Origin: Hyphomicrobium sp. | GTDB taxonomy: Bacteria; Pseudomonadota; Alphaproteobacteria; Rhizobiales; Hyphomicrobiaceae | Assembly: GCF_009026145.1 (NCBI RefSeq) | Contig: NZ_WBUE01000019.1 | Location: forward strand, 1-64,000 | DNA: 64,000 nt | Direction of reading: 5' to 3' | In this document: positions 44,015 to 53,691 of the stretch, in pieces | Layout: each line of letters opens with the position of its first letter | Position numbering within the stretch: position 1 is the stretch's first letter | Notes under the pieces: model-generated | What the model saw: the letters and a program-made list of their open reading frames with translations, nothing else | Database searches by the model: none | What the model was told of the DNA's origin: nothing | Translations under genes and position numbers: made by a program

Positions 44015-44229
44015 CTGCTGTTGCGCCTCATGTCGCATTCATTGTGCCCATAAGCCGCTGTGACCGGCGCGGGCGGTACGGTCCGCTCGTCGCCATCGCA
44101 GAACACGTGTTCCTTGGCATCGAGGCGACGGATGCTGGTTTGCGCCAACCGCTCGTCGAATGATCCAGCAACGAAGCTAGAAGGTTCGCGCCCGGCGCTC
44201 CGCATGTAGTTGATCTGCGCAGCAGGCAT
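44011..44229 (-). CDS. Short Crp/Fnr-like N-terminal fragment protein
   Basis: A 72-residue protein with GGGAGGAG before the ATG. Residues about 33-50 (QTSIRRLDAKEHVFCDGDERT) closely resemble the start of the cyclic-nucleotide-binding fold in FixK/FNR regulators, which normally continues HVYKVETG. Here it continues VPPAPVTAAYG and soon ends, so the sensory barrel and DNA-binding domain are absent. It may be a decayed or truncated regulator that is still translated, since it is coupled to the next gene. Homology is inferred from the motif only. Confidence 0.5.
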   Translation of the reverse strand: MPAAQINYMRSAGREPSSFVAGSFDERLAQTSIRRLDAKEHVFCDGDERTVPPAPVTAAYGHNECDMRRNSR

Positions 44230-44337
44230 TGGCTCCTCCCTCATTCACGTCTTCGCAGATGTTAGCGAGGGCCATAACGCGCACTTTGCCAGCCGCGTGC
44301 CAAATTGTAAGAATGCGTGACAGCGCCTTAGAATAGA

Positions 44338-44370
44338 CTTTGATCGGATTTGTATGCATCTCGATCAAAG
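44338..44370. promoter_or_regulatory. Perfect 9-bp inverted repeat upstream of the fragment gene
   Basis: CTTTGATCG and CGATCAAAG, separated by 15 bases, lie between polX's end and the start of the Crp/Fnr-like fragment gene. It may be an operator or a weak terminator; the stem is not GC-rich. Confidence 0.45.
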
Positions 44371-44387
44371 GAACGCACCTCAGGAAG

Positions 44388-46100
44388 TCATCGCTTCAAG
44401 AGCTTCTTGAGCTTGGCGAGCGGGCGCGTGTTGACGACGTCGCCTGCTTCGAGCCAGGCACGTCGCGCCTGATCGATGCCATAGCGCATGTAGCCAAGCT
44501 CGTGCGTCGTGTGTGCGTCGGTCGAGACAGCAAGCTTGAGGCCGGCTGCCTTTGCCGCGTGGGCATGCACGTCGTTGAGGTCGAGTCGGCTGGGCTCGGC
44601 GTTGATTTCCAGGCAGCAATTGCGCTCTTTGGCGGCGGCGATCAGACGTTCCATGTCAACCTTGTGGGGTTCGCGCTTGCCGAGCAACCGCCCAGTCGGG
44701 TGCGCAATGATGTTGACGTGAGGATTGTCCATCGCCCGGATGATGCGCTCCGTCTGCGCCTTCCGCGACAGGTCGAACTTGTAGTGCACCGCCGCCACGA
44801 CAATGTCGAGGCGCGACAGGATCGAGTTTGAGAGATCGAGCCGGCCATCGGCAAGGATATCGACCTCTGTTCCTTTCAACAGCGCAATCCCGGCCAGGGT
44901 CTCATTCACACGGTCGATCTCGTCGATCTGCTGGGCAAGGCGTGAGGCATCAAGGCCGTGAGCGATGGTCACGTGCCGGCTGTGATCGGTGATCGCAAGA
45001 TACTCATAGCCACGCTCTTTGGCCGCTGCGGCCATCTCGGCAATGGATGCGACCCCGTCGCTCCAATTGGTATGGGCGTGCAGGTCGCCGCGGATGTCCG
45101 AGGTATCTACGAGCTTGGGAAGCCTATGCTCGCGGGCAAGATCGACCTCGCCGCGATCCTCGCGCAGCTCGGGAGGTACATAGTCGAGGCCGAGCCTGGC
45201 ATAGACCTCCGCTTCAGTCTTGCCGGCGAGGCGTCTCATGCCGTCATACAACCCATACTCGTTGAGTTTCCAACCTCGGTCGTTCGCCAGGCCGCGCAAG
45301 GCGATGTTGTGAGCTTTGGAGCCGGTAAAGTAGAGCAACGCCGCTCCGAAGCTCTCTGCGGGCACCACGCGCAGATCGACTTGCAGGCCTGAGCGCAGGA
45401 TGACGGTCGTGCGGGTTGGCCCGTGTGCCGCAACCTCGGCAACGCTCTCGTATTTGACGAGGCGGTCGCCGAGCGCATCTAGCTGGCGGCCAGTCGCCAC
45501 GATGTCGAGATCGCCGACTGTCTCGCGGCGCCGACGGAAGCTTCCCGCGACGGCGATGTCGCCCGCGGCTAGATGCAGATAATCGAGCAGGGAGGTCGCC
45601 TCCGCCTCAGCCTCGGATAGCTTGAAACGCTTCTGCGTCCTGGTTGCCTTACTGAGCGCGGCCAGGATCTTCTGCTCCATCTTCTCGCCGAATCCGCGCA
45701 ACTCGCTCAACTTTCCGGCCTCTGCGGCGCGGCGCAGATCCTCCAGCTTGCGGATGTGCATGCGGTCGTAGAGGAGCTTGACGCGCTTCGGGCCGAGCCC
45801 TGGCAACTCGGCCATGGCGACGAGCTCGCCGGGCAGCTTGCGCTTCAGCGCTTGCAGAACATCGAAGCGGCCCGAGGAGACGATCTTGGCAATTTTTCCC
45901 GCAAGGTCCTTGCCGATGCCCGGCAGCTCGGAGAGCTCCTCGCCGGCCGCGAGCAGGCTCACAACGCTGCGCGGCAAATTCTCGATGGTTCGCGCGGCGC
46001 GGCGATAGGCACGGGCGCGAAACGGGTTGCCGCCCTGGATCTCGAGCAGCTCGGCCGTCTGATCGAAGATGGCGGCGATCTCGGCGTTTTGGATCGGCAT
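44388..46100 (-). CDS. polX: DNA polymerase X with PHP exonuclease domain
   Basis: A 570-residue PolX. The N-terminal HhH/8-kDa region (NPFRARAYRRAARTIENLP, LPGIGKDLAGKIAKIV, LPGLGPKRVKLL) and the nucleotidyltransferase site GSFRRRRETVGDLDIVATG form the polymerase. From about residue 335 the PHP domain carries DLHAHTNWSDG, ITDHSRHV, GTEVDIL, AAVHY and STDAHTTHE, giving 3'-5' exonuclease. Family members fill short gaps in repair. A good FNR-like box lies about 60-70 bases before the start. Confidence 0.95.
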   Translation of the reverse strand: MPIQNAEIAAIFDQTAELLEIQGGNPFRARAYRRAARTIENLPRSVVSLLAAGEELSELPGIGKDLAGKIAKIVSSGRFDVLQALKRKLPGELVAMAELPGLGPKRVKLLYDRMHIRKLEDLRRAAEAGKLSELRGFGEKMEQKILAALSKATRTQKRFKLSEAEAEATSLLDYLHLAAGDIAVAGSFRRRRETVGDLDIVATGRQLDALGDRLVKYESVAEVAAHGPTRTTVILRSGLQVDLRVVPAESFGAALLYFTGSKAHNIALRGLANDRGWKLNEYGLYDGMRRLAGKTEAEVYARLGLDYVPPELREDRGEVDLAREHRLPKLVDTSDIRGDLHAHTNWSDGVASIAEMAAAAKERGYEYLAITDHSRHVTIAHGLDASRLAQQIDEIDRVNETLAGIALLKGTEVDILADGRLDLSNSILSRLDIVVAAVHYKFDLSRKAQTERIIRAMDNPHVNIIAHPTGRLLGKREPHKVDMERLIAAAKERNCCLEINAEPSRLDLNDVHAHAAKAAGLKLAVSTDAHTTHELGYMRYGIDQARRAWLEAGDVVNTRPLAKLKKLLKR

Positions 46101-46158
46101 GCCTTGCGCCCATCAAATTGGCTGCGGCCAATACAAGCCCGTCAACTGCCTTCAGCCC

Positions 46159-46172
46159 TTGATGCAGATCAG
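46159..46172. promoter_or_regulatory. FNR/FixK-like box between polX and the hybrid kinase
   Basis: TTGAT-GCAG-ATCAG, differing from the FNR consensus TTGAT-N4-ATCAA at the last base. It is 59 bases from the polX start and 227 bases from the kinase start. Confidence 0.6.
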
Positions 46173-46398
46173 TGGACGCAGGCCCGCAACGTGCCGCGCA
46201 AGAGAGGAGGTTTGCTTCCGGACGCTCACTCCTGATCCATCTTGTTGGACGCGTCTCTTCGTGGTCGCCGCTTTGGAGCGGTCTCGGCTGCAAAGGCGTT
46301 AGAGAACGTTAAACGATAGGTGACAGCGTTTCGAGACTGTGGAACAAAAGAGAGGTCAGAACGGGGGTTGAACGGCATCCCATTGACCGGGTGACGTC

Positions 46399-47940
46399 AT
46401 GACCAAAAACGGGTTTGGCCAACCTGTCCCTGAGGCGTCCCTGCATCAGCTTGCAGCGATCCTGAAGTCCGCTATTGACGCCATCATCTCGATTGATGCG
46501 CTTGGCACCATCGAGAGCATTAATCCAGCGACCGAGAGGATCTTCGGATACACGGGTGCCGAGCTCATCGGGCAGAACGTCAAGATCCTGATGCCGGAGC
46601 CGTATCGGAGCGACCACGACAGCTTTATCCGCCAGTACCGCCACACCGGGCAGCGCAGGATCATCGGCATCGGCCGGGAGGTGACCGGGCAGCGCAAGGA
46701 CGGGTCAACCTTTCCCATGCACCTCTCGGTCAGCGAGTATGAGATTGGCGGCAAGCGTCATTTTGCTGGCGTCGTGCGGGATCTAACGCACCAGGCACGG
46801 CAAGAAGAGGCGCTGCGCCGGTCACAACGCATGGATGCGCTCGGCCAGCTCACCGGAGGGATTGCCCACGACTTCAACAACCTGTTGACCATTATCATCG
46901 GCAGCCACGAGCTGGCCGAGGAAACGCCGGACCCAGATAAGGTGCGCGAGCTTATGCGCCGCGCCAATGAAGCGGCCCACATGGGCGCGAGGCTGACTAA
47001 CCGTCTCCTCAGCTTCTCGCGCCAGCGTAAGCTGGAGCCGGCCGTCATCAACCTCAACGAGCACGTCCTTAACATGCTGGAGCTGCTGCACCGGTCCCTC
47101 GGGGAGACCATCAGCCTTACGACGTCATTGGTCGGCGATTTGTGGAGCGTGCGCGTCGATCCGAGCGAGATCGAGAATGCCGTACTCAACCTTTCGCTCA
47201 ACAGCCGCGATGCCATGCCGCAAGGTGGCAACCTGAGCATCGAAACGCGCAATCTGAAAGTCGTCAGCGATGATGCGGAGCGATACGGTCTTGCGACTGG
47301 CGAATACGTGGCGCTGACGGTCTCCGACACCGGCTTTGGCATGGCCCCTGAGATCGCAGCGCGCGCCTTCGAGCCTTTCTTCACGACAAAGCCGGCCGGC
47401 CGCGGCACTGGGCTCGGACTTGCCAGCACCTACGGGTTCGTGAAGCAGTCAGGCGGCAACGCCACGATCCACAGCGAGGCCGGCCGCGGCACCACCGTGA
47501 ACCTCTATCTGCCGAGACACGGGCCGCAAGGTCTTCTGCGTGCGAATATTTTTGAGGGGACGCCACGCGCCGCCAACGAGCTCGTGCTGGTTGTCGAGGA
47601 CAATCCCGAGCTGCGCGCCTTGACCCTCGAACGCTTGAAAGCCCTCGGCTATCGCGCCATCGAGGCCGACGGCGGTCCTGCGGCATTGGAGATAGTCGAG
47701 GCGGGAGAGCCGATTGATCTGATCTTCACCGATGTCATCATGCCGGGCGGGATCACGGGCTACGAGCTGGCCGCCGCCGTTCGGGAGCGCAATCCAGCAA
47801 TCAAGATCCTCCTTACCTCAGGATATGATCCCGAACTTGCCGTCGAACAGGACGCGATGGCAGACGCTTTGAAGGTGCTGCGCAAACCCTACAAACAAGC
47901 CGATTTTGCTCGCGCGCTGCGCGACATACTTGACCCCTGA
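46399..47940 (+). CDS. FixL-like haem-PAS hybrid histidine kinase/response regulator
   Basis: A 513-residue soluble protein. The PAS domain (about 20-130) is close to FixL's oxygen-sensing haem domain: FGYTGAELIGQNVKILMPEP, then SDHDSFIRQY with His73 where FixL has its haem ligand, and RRIIGIGREVTGQRKDGSTFPMHLSV with Arg93 where FixL has its oxygen-contacting Arg. The spacing of 20 residues matches FixL. Next come a HisKA-like region (H157, AHDFNNLL), an ATPase domain (SDTGFGM, GRGTGLGLAS) and a C-terminal receiver with Glu400, Asp401 and phospho-Asp445. The receiver is not in classical FixL. Confidence 0.88.
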   Translation: MTKNGFGQPVPEASLHQLAAILKSAIDAIISIDALGTIESINPATERIFGYTGAELIGQNVKILMPEPYRSDHDSFIRQYRHTGQRRIIGIGREVTGQRKDGSTFPMHLSVSEYEIGGKRHFAGVVRDLTHQARQEEALRRSQRMDALGQLTGGIAHDFNNLLTIIIGSHELAEETPDPDKVRELMRRANEAAHMGARLTNRLLSFSRQRKLEPAVINLNEHVLNMLELLHRSLGETISLTTSLVGDLWSVRVDPSEIENAVLNLSLNSRDAMPQGGNLSIETRNLKVVSDDAERYGLATGEYVALTVSDTGFGMAPEIAARAFEPFFTTKPAGRGTGLGLASTYGFVKQSGGNATIHSEAGRGTTVNLYLPRHGPQGLLRANIFEGTPRAANELVLVVEDNPELRALTLERLKALGYRAIEADGGPAALEIVEAGEPIDLIFTDVIMPGGITGYELAAAVRERNPAIKILLTSGYDPELAVEQDAMADALKVLRKPYKQADFARALRDILDP

Positions 47941-48092
47941 GCGTCGCAATCAGCGAGCGGTAGAATGTCCGTGTCCCCGAAGACATGCCGCGGCGCGATC
48001 CACATGCGCTTGCATCACCTTGGGCTGATAGTGCTCAGTGAGCAGGGCTCGGTTGCAATATCCATCTCGACTCCTCATTCCGCCAGCGCAGG

Positions 48093-48923
48093 CTAGTGAG
48101 ATTGCGTGGCGGGGCTCAATTGAAAGATCTGCCCGGTACTCCCAATCGACGCCAGTTGAGGGCGCTCCTCCGGGAGCCGTTCGTGCTTACCGATCACGAG
48201 ATAACCCTGCGGGTGCAGGTGCTCCAGCGTCTTCTCCAAGACCAATCGCTGGAGCGACGGCGCGAAGTATGTGAATGCAACATAGCGGTTGAGCACGAGG
48301 TCGAAGAGGCCGGAGGGCATCTCAACGCGCAAGTCCTGCAAGAGAAACGTGATGTCCTTGCGATGCTGTGGTCGCACGCAGAAATGATCCCCGGACCTAT
48401 CGAAGCACTGAGCAGCGATGTGCGGTGGTAGATCGTGCAGGATATGCTCGTGATAGCAGCCTATTTGGGCACGCTCGAGCATGGTCCGGTCGATGTCTGT
48501 TGCAACGATCATAATGGCGGCACCGGGTAAAGACGGCACGGCCTCGAGATCCCAAAGGATCTTCAACGTATAGGGTTCCTCTCCGGAGGCGCATCCTGCC
48601 GACCAGATACGGGCAGGTCGATTTTCGCGGATTGCTCGACGCGCGATGTCAGGCAGAACGCTTCTCCGCAATCGCTCGAACACGTCCCGGTCGCGAAAGA
48701 AGCGGGATATCGTGATGTGGCAACATTCATCGAGCACGCGCCACTCATCAGGGTCCGTTTCCAGAAGCTGGCGATAGGCTGCGTATCCTTCGAGGCCGAG
48801 CTCCGCCATGCGGCGCCTGATGCGCTTGCAGACTTGGCCACGCACCTTTCGAAAGCCGGTCCATCGCATGTCGAGGCGCGGCAATGCCCACTGTAGGAAG
48901 GCTACGCAATCAGCATCCGTCAT
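48093..48923 (-). CDS. CheR-type protein-glutamate methyltransferase
   Basis: A 276-residue SAM-dependent methyltransferase. The N-terminal helical domain (FRKVRGQVCKRIRRRMAELGLEGYAAYRQLL) and the SAM motif RIWSAGCASGEEPYT are diagnostic of CheR, with the second part RDITFLLQDLR and LVLNRYVAFTYF; the usual CRNVLIYF is altered. AGGAGG precedes the ATG. No receptor, CheB or CheA is near, so it may belong to a non-motility pathway. Confidence 0.88.
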   Translation of the reverse strand: MTDADCVAFLQWALPRLDMRWTGFRKVRGQVCKRIRRRMAELGLEGYAAYRQLLETDPDEWRVLDECCHITISRFFRDRDVFERLRRSVLPDIARRAIRENRPARIWSAGCASGEEPYTLKILWDLEAVPSLPGAAIMIVATDIDRTMLERAQIGCYHEHILHDLPPHIAAQCFDRSGDHFCVRPQHRKDITFLLQDLRVEMPSGLFDLVLNRYVAFTYFAPSLQRLVLEKTLEHLHPQGYLVIGKHERLPEERPQLASIGSTGQIFQLSPATQSH

Positions 48924-49127
48924 TGACTGCCTCCTGTTGGGGAGAGCGGCGCTCCACACAATAAGAGGCTTTGGAAAGCCGATCTGCTGGGACGCCACCC
49001 CGCAGCCGCACCAGGAACGGGGCCTTCGCCCACGCGTGCGAGGCACTCCCATGAGCCTGGCCGCGGAGCAATACACCCTCACGTTCAGCTTGGTTCCATG
49101 CACGCCACGAGCTGCTCCTCGCCTGGT

Positions 49128-49430
49128 TCAGCGCGCGCGGCGCGAGGCCTTAAGATGCGCCTCGAATCTGGGCGACAGAACTTCTGCCGGTCCTTCCTCC
49201 TCGAAGCGACGATCGCTCACGCGTTCGGCGCGGACGAGCTTGGCACGCTTCCATGGCGCTTCAATGATCCGATGCTGGGGCTGGAACCTGGTCTTAACGC
49301 CAAAGGCCTGCTGCGCAATATCTCGGGCGGCATCTTCGCTGTCGGCGCGGATAATGGCTGCACCGCGGTGCGAGCTTGCCTCCCAACTCGGATCCACTAA
49401 GTCGACCGGGGTCAAATGCCAGATAGCCAT
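49128..49430 (-). CDS. Conserved hypothetical protein, about 100 residues
   Basis: A soluble protein starting MAIWHLTPVDLVDPSWEASSHRG, with an Ala/Asp-rich helix (IIRADSEDAARDIAQQAF) and an Arg-rich tail. GGGAGA precedes the ATG at 49430; the frame extends further but lacks a ribosome site. The pattern of a tryptophan-containing strand followed by an AARxxA helix is typical of small uncharacterised proteins of this order. No function is assigned. Confidence 0.58.
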   Translation of the reverse strand: MAIWHLTPVDLVDPSWEASSHRGAAIIRADSEDAARDIAQQAFGVKTRFQPQHRIIEAPWKRAKLVRAERVSDRRFEEEGPAEVLSPRFEAHLKASRRAR

Positions 49431-49624
49431 TTTCGTCTCCCTGCATTTCCGATCGAAGCCTTCATCACAGGCTGGCACGAAGCCCGTTTCCATCAGACCG
49501 ATCGCAAGCGCATTGAACCAGTGCGTGGCAGCATGCGACGAAGCGCTATTCTTTGTATTTGTTTTGAGCCTCCAGCGCCGATTGGATGCGCCAGTACATT
49601 CTCGATGGATGGCACTGGAAAGCG

Positions 49625-49638
49625 TTGACGCAGGTCAA
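49625..49638. promoter_or_regulatory. FNR/FixK-like box
   Basis: TTGAC-GCAG-GTCAA, a perfect palindrome of the FixK/Anr type. It is 328 bases before the operon's first start and 195 bases before the start at 49430, so the target is uncertain. Confidence 0.55.
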
Positions 49639-49879
49639 GGCATGTAGTTGCGAGTGGGTCAGCCTGCAATATTGCATTCGCCACGTGACACCCAACTTGG
49701 GTGGGTAGAGTTGCCGGGTGCTCAAAACGAAGTCACTGCTCTCTGGAGCGCGTTAAACGGAACGTATGAGGGCAGTTGATCGAAACATCCCGCATTGCCA
49801 GCACTCAACTCGGCGCTCGGCGTTCGTGAAGTGCGGAGACGCGGCTGGGCGCCGAACCGTTCAAGAGCTCGAGGTAGCA

Positions 49880-49948
49880 ATGACCGATCGCAAGCTCGCC
49901 TACATCGCAAAGAACCATGCGGCGGCCCTGAAGAGCCTCAAGGCCTAG
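49880..49948 (+). CDS. Possible 22-residue leader peptide
   Basis: GAGG lies 6 bases before an ATG that opens a 22-codon, Lys/Ala-rich frame ending 4 bases before the acyl-CoA synthetase start. It could couple translation to the operon. It may also be chance. Confidence 0.3.
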   Translation: MTDRKLAYIAKNHAAALKSLKA

Positions 49949-49952
49949 ACCC

Positions 49953-51698
49953 ATGGATTGGCCGCTCATAAGCAAGTCTGCTTCAGCCGCGAGGTGCCCT
50001 GCAAACCTTGTCGACTACGGCGAAGCCTATGGCAGCTTTACCTGGGAAGCTGCGCGACGGCAGCTCGCCGGTCTACCGCACGGAAGCGGGCTCAATATCG
50101 CCCACGAGGCAGTGGACCGCCACGTGCTCGACGGCCACGGCGATCGCGTCGCCTTGCGGTGGATCGCAAAGGAGCGGTCCACTAGGAATTACCGCTACAG
50201 CGAACTTGCGGAACTCAGCAACCGTTTCGCCAGCGCGCTGGAGACGCTTGGAATAGGCCCTGGACAGCGCCTCTTTACCCTCCTCGGCCGTGTGCCAGAG
50301 CTCTACGTCACGGCGCTTGGCACCTGGAAGCGCGGCGCCGTTTTCTGCCCGCTGTTCTCAGCCTTCGGACCTGCACCTGTGAAGGCGCGCATGCTCATCG
50401 CAGAACCCAAGGTGCTGGTCACGACCAGGCGGCTCTATGAGCGCAAGATCGCGCCTATCCGCGGCGAGCTACCGTTTCTGAAGCATGTTATCCTCGTGGG
50501 CGGCGGCGAAGGCGGCCATGATTTTGATGCCCTGATTGCGGCTGCATCGCCGCGCTTTACGATCGCAGCAACCGATCCGGAAGCTCTCGCAATTTTGCAC
50601 TTCACGAGCGGGACGACAGGGCGCCCAAAAGGCGCCATGCACGTGCATGGAGCAATCATCGCACACCGTGCCACGGCACGCTTCGCGCTCGATCTCAGAG
50701 GAGATGACATCTTTTGGTGCACAGCCGATCCGGGGTGGGTCACGGGAACCTCCTATGGCATCATCGGCCCGCTTTCCCTTGGCTGCACGGTGATCGCCGA
50801 TGAGGAAGAGTTCGACGCCGAGCGGTGGTACCGCACGCTGGAAGAGGAGAAGGTCAGCGTCTGGTACACGGCCCCGACGGCTATCCGCATGTTGATGAAG
50901 GCCGGCGCAGATCTGCCGAAGAGATTTGACCTCTCTGCGCTCCGCTTCATTGCCAGCGTCGGCGAGCCGTTGAACCCTGAAGCCGTGGTGTGGGGAGAGC
51001 AGGCGCTCGGTCTGCCCATCCATGACAACTGGTGGCAAACCGAAACCGGCGGCATCATGATCTCCAACTTTGCATCGATGGATATAAAGCCCGGGTCGAT
51101 GGGGCGCCCGGTGCCGGGCATCGAGGCTGCCATTGTCGAGCGCACCGACGCGGGGCTGCGCATATTGAGCGAGCCAGATCACCAGGGGGAGCTGGCATTA
51201 AGAGCGGACTGGCCATCAATGTTCCGCGGCTACCTCAAGGAGGAAGAACGCTACCGCAAATGCTTTGCTGATGGCTGGTACCTTTCTGGTGACCTCGCCA
51301 AGCGCGATGCCGACGGCTATTTCTGGTTCGTCGGGCGCGCAGACGATGTCATTAAGTCGGCCGGACACCTCATCGGCCCCTTCGAGGTCGAGAGTACGCT
51401 GATGGAGCACCCGGCCGTGGCCGAGGCTGGCGTCATCGGCGTTCCCGATCCTGTTGCGGGCGAGGTCGTCAAGGCCTTCGTCGCCCTCAACGCCAGCTAC
51501 GGCGAGAGCGAGGAGTTGAGAAAGGAGCTCCTGGCACACGCGCGCAAGCGATTGGGCCCAGCCGTCGCTCCGCGACTGATCGATTTTCGCTCCAGTCTCC
51601 CAAGAACACGATCGGGCAAGATCATGCGCCGGCTGCTGAGGGCCCGGGAACTGGGGCTTCCCGAAGGTGACACGTCCACCCTGGAGGGCGCCGAATGA
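49953..51698 (+). CDS. Acetyl/acyl-CoA synthetase (AMP-forming)
   Basis: A 581-residue ANL-family enzyme that activates acetate or a short acyl chain with ATP and CoA. The P-loop-like motif is [16 protein letters not shown], the nucleotide motif [11 protein letters not shown] is of acetyl-CoA synthetase type, [10 protein letters not shown] follows and the C-terminal catalytic Lys is in RSGKIMRR. It is somewhat shorter than canonical Acs (about 650). The stop overlaps the next start by 4 bases, making it the first gene of a coupled operon. Confidence 0.9.
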   Translation: MDWPLISKSASAARCPANLVDYGEAYGSFTWEAARRQLAGLPHGSGLNIAHEAVDRHVLDGHGDRVALRWIAKERSTRNYRYSELAELSNRFASALETLGIGPGQRLFTLLGRVPELYVTALGTWKRGAVFCPLFSAFGPAPVKARMLIAEPKVLVTTRRLYERKIAPIRGELPFLKHVILVGGGEGGHDFDALIAAASPRFTIAATDPEALAILHFTSGTTGRPKGAMHVHGAIIAHRATARFALDLRGDDIFWCTADPGWVTGTSYGIIGPLSLGCTVIADEEEFDAERWYRTLEEEKVSVWYTAPTAIRMLMKAGADLPKRFDLSALRFIASVGEPLNPEAVVWGEQALGLPIHDNWWQTETGGIMISNFASMDIKPGSMGRPVPGIEAAIVERTDAGLRILSEPDHQGELALRADWPSMFRGYLKEEERYRKCFADGWYLSGDLAKRDADGYFWFVGRADDVIKSAGHLIGPFEVESTLMEHPAVAEAGVIGVPDPVAGEVVKAFVALNASYGESEELRKELLAHARKRLGPAVAPRLIDFRSSLPRTRSGKIMRRLLRARELGLPEGDTSTLEGAE

Positions 51699-52705
51699 CG
51701 AAACCCCACATGCCCAAAGTGCACTTGGACCACGAGCATGGGCTCGCGCTGCTCGGCCAGATGATCCTCATCCGGCGCTTCGAAGAAAAGTGCGCCGAGC
51801 TCTACGGTGCTGAGAAAATTCGCGGCTTCCTCCATCTCTATATCGGCGAGGAAGCCAACGCCGTCGGCGTGATGCAAGCCTTGACCGCCGATGATGCGGT
51901 CGTCGCGACCTATCGCGAGCATGGGCACGCCCTGGCTCGTGGTCTCCCAGCGAAGGAGGTGATGGCCGAGATGTACGGCAAGGCCTCTGGCTCAAGTCGC
52001 GGGCGCGGCGGCTCCATGCACATATTTGACGCGGGCCGCCGGTTCTATGGCGGCATTGCCATCGTCGGCGGCGAGCTGCCTATAGCGGTCGGCCTCGCCC
52101 TTGCCGATAAGATGCAAGGGCGCGAGCGGATCACCTGCTGTATCTTCGGAGAAGGGGCAGCAGCCGAGGGAGAGTTTCACGAGTCGCTGAACTTGGCGGC
52201 ATTGTGGAAACTGCCCGTGCTCTTCGTATGCGAAAACAACCGCTACGCGATGGGCACGGCGATTGAGCGTTCCGAGTCAGTAACCGATATGTGCGTGCAC
52301 GCGCAGAGCTACGGCATTGCCGCCGGGGCAGTTGATGGCATGGATGTGGTGGCGGTGGAGGCGGCTGCGCGACGGATGGCGCAAGAGGTTCGTGTGGGCG
52401 GCGGTCCGAGGTTCATCGAGAGCAAGACCTATCGCTTCCGCGCCCACTCGATGTTCGACCCCGAACTCTATCGCAGCAAGGCTGAGGTGGAAGAGTGGAA
52501 GAAGCGCGACCCCATTGTGCTGTTCTCGCGCTGGCTACACGACGCCTGCCTTTTGCACGAGGCAGACGTGCAAATGATCGAGAACGACGTTGCGCGGGTG
52601 GTTGAGGAGGCCGTAGCCTTTGCAGAGGCGGCGCCTTGGGAGCCCGTCGAGGATCTGCTGCGCGACGTATATGCGCCGCGGACGAACACGGTTCCCCATC
52701 TATGA
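51695..52705 (+). CDS. pdhA: Pyruvate dehydrogenase E1 component, alpha subunit
   Basis: A 336-residue thiamine-diphosphate enzyme subunit. [16 protein letters not shown], the ThDP motif [31 protein letters not shown] and the phosphorylation-loop region RSESVTDM match the E1-alpha of alphaproteobacteria. With the beta subunit it oxidatively decarboxylates pyruvate (or a related 2-oxo acid). The start overlaps the synthetase stop. Confidence 0.93.
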   Translation: MTKPHMPKVHLDHEHGLALLGQMILIRRFEEKCAELYGAEKIRGFLHLYIGEEANAVGVMQALTADDAVVATYREHGHALARGLPAKEVMAEMYGKASGSSRGRGGSMHIFDAGRRFYGGIAIVGGELPIAVGLALADKMQGRERITCCIFGEGAAAEGEFHESLNLAALWKLPVLFVCENNRYAMGTAIERSESVTDMCVHAQSYGIAAGAVDGMDVVAVEAAARRMAQEVRVGGGPRFIESKTYRFRAHSMFDPELYRSKAEVEEWKKRDPIVLFSRWLHDACLLHEADVQMIENDVARVVEEAVAFAEAAPWEPVEDLLRDVYAPRTNTVPHL

Positions 52706-53691
52706 CGCGCATGCGCAAGATCACCTACCGCGAGGCGGTGCGTGAGGCGCTCAAGGAGGCACTTGAGCGCGATGAGCGCGTGTTCCTGATGGGCGAGGAT
52801 GTGGGCCGCTATGGTGGTGCATATGCGTGCTCAAAGGGGCTTCTGCAGGAGTTCGGCGAGCAGCGCATTCGTGACACACCGCTCTCCGAGTCAGGCTTCG
52901 TCGGAGCTGGTATCGGCGCGGCGCTTGGCGGCATGCTCCCCATCGTTGAGATCATGACGGTCAACTTCAGCCTGTTGGCCCTCGATCAGATCGTCAACAA
53001 TGCCGCCACGCTTCGACACATGTCGGGAGGCCAACTATCCGTACCAATCGTGATCCGCATGGCAACGGGCGCTGGCCGCCAGCTTGCCGCCCAGCATTCA
53101 CACAGCTTTGAAGGCTGGTTAGCCCATATCCCCGGGATCAAGGTCGTGGCGCCGGCGACCGTCGCAGATGCGCGCGGCATGCTCTGGACCGCAATCATGG
53201 ATCCAGACCCGGTCATCATCTTCGAGCACGCGACGCTCTATAACGAGGAGGGGGAAGTCAGGGCGGAGGGCGACCTCGCCGTCGACATCGACCACGCCGT
53301 AGTAAGGCGGGCGGGCCGCGATGCCACCGTAATCACCTATGGGGGGAGCCTGACAAAATCGCTTGGTGCCGCCGATCAGCTCGCGGCCGATGGTATCGAC
53401 TGCGAGGTCATAGACCTGAGAACCCTGAGGCCGCTTGACGACAAGACGATCATCGCGTCGGTCGCCAAGACACACCGCGCTGTCATCGTGGACGAGGGAT
53501 GGCGCTCGGGCAGTCTCTCGGCAGAGATCAGCGCGCGCATCATGGAGCAGGCGCTCTACGACCTCGATGCCCCCGTTGCGCGCGTATGCAGTGTCGAGGT
53601 GCCAATCCCCTACCCACGCCATCTCGAAATTGCAGCAACTCCACAGGTGGAAACAATCACCGCGGCGGTCAGAGGAGTGTTGCGGAGATGA
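52702..53691 (+). CDS. pdhB: Pyruvate dehydrogenase E1 component, beta subunit
   Basis: A 329-residue subunit. [33 protein letters not shown] at the N-terminus and [20 protein letters not shown] are typical of E1-beta, followed by the C-terminal transketolase domain ([20 protein letters not shown]). No lipoyl domain is fused at its N-terminus, unlike many alphaproteobacterial PdhB. Overlap of 4 bases with both neighbours. Confidence 0.93.
   Translation: MTRMRKITYREAVREALKEALERDERVFLMGEDVGRYGGAYACSKGLLQEFGEQRIRDTPLSESGFVGAGIGAALGGMLPIVEIMTVNFSLLALDQIVNNAATLRHMSGGQLSVPIVIRMATGAGRQLAAQHSHSFEGWLAHIPGIKVVAPATVADARGMLWTAIMDPDPVIIFEHATLYNEEGEVRAEGDLAVDIDHAVVRRAGRDATVITYGGSLTKSLGAADQLAADGIDCEVIDLRTLRPLDDKTIIASVAKTHRAVIVDEGWRSGSLSAEISARIMEQALYDLDAPVARVCSVEVPIPYPRHLEIAATPQVETITAAVRGVLRR

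Larger units (their letters stand above)
49431..49952. other. 522-base gap before the acyl-CoA synthetase operon
   Basis: It contains a FNR/FixK-like box at 49625-49638 and a 22-codon frame at 49880. No other gene is seen. Confidence 0.5.
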
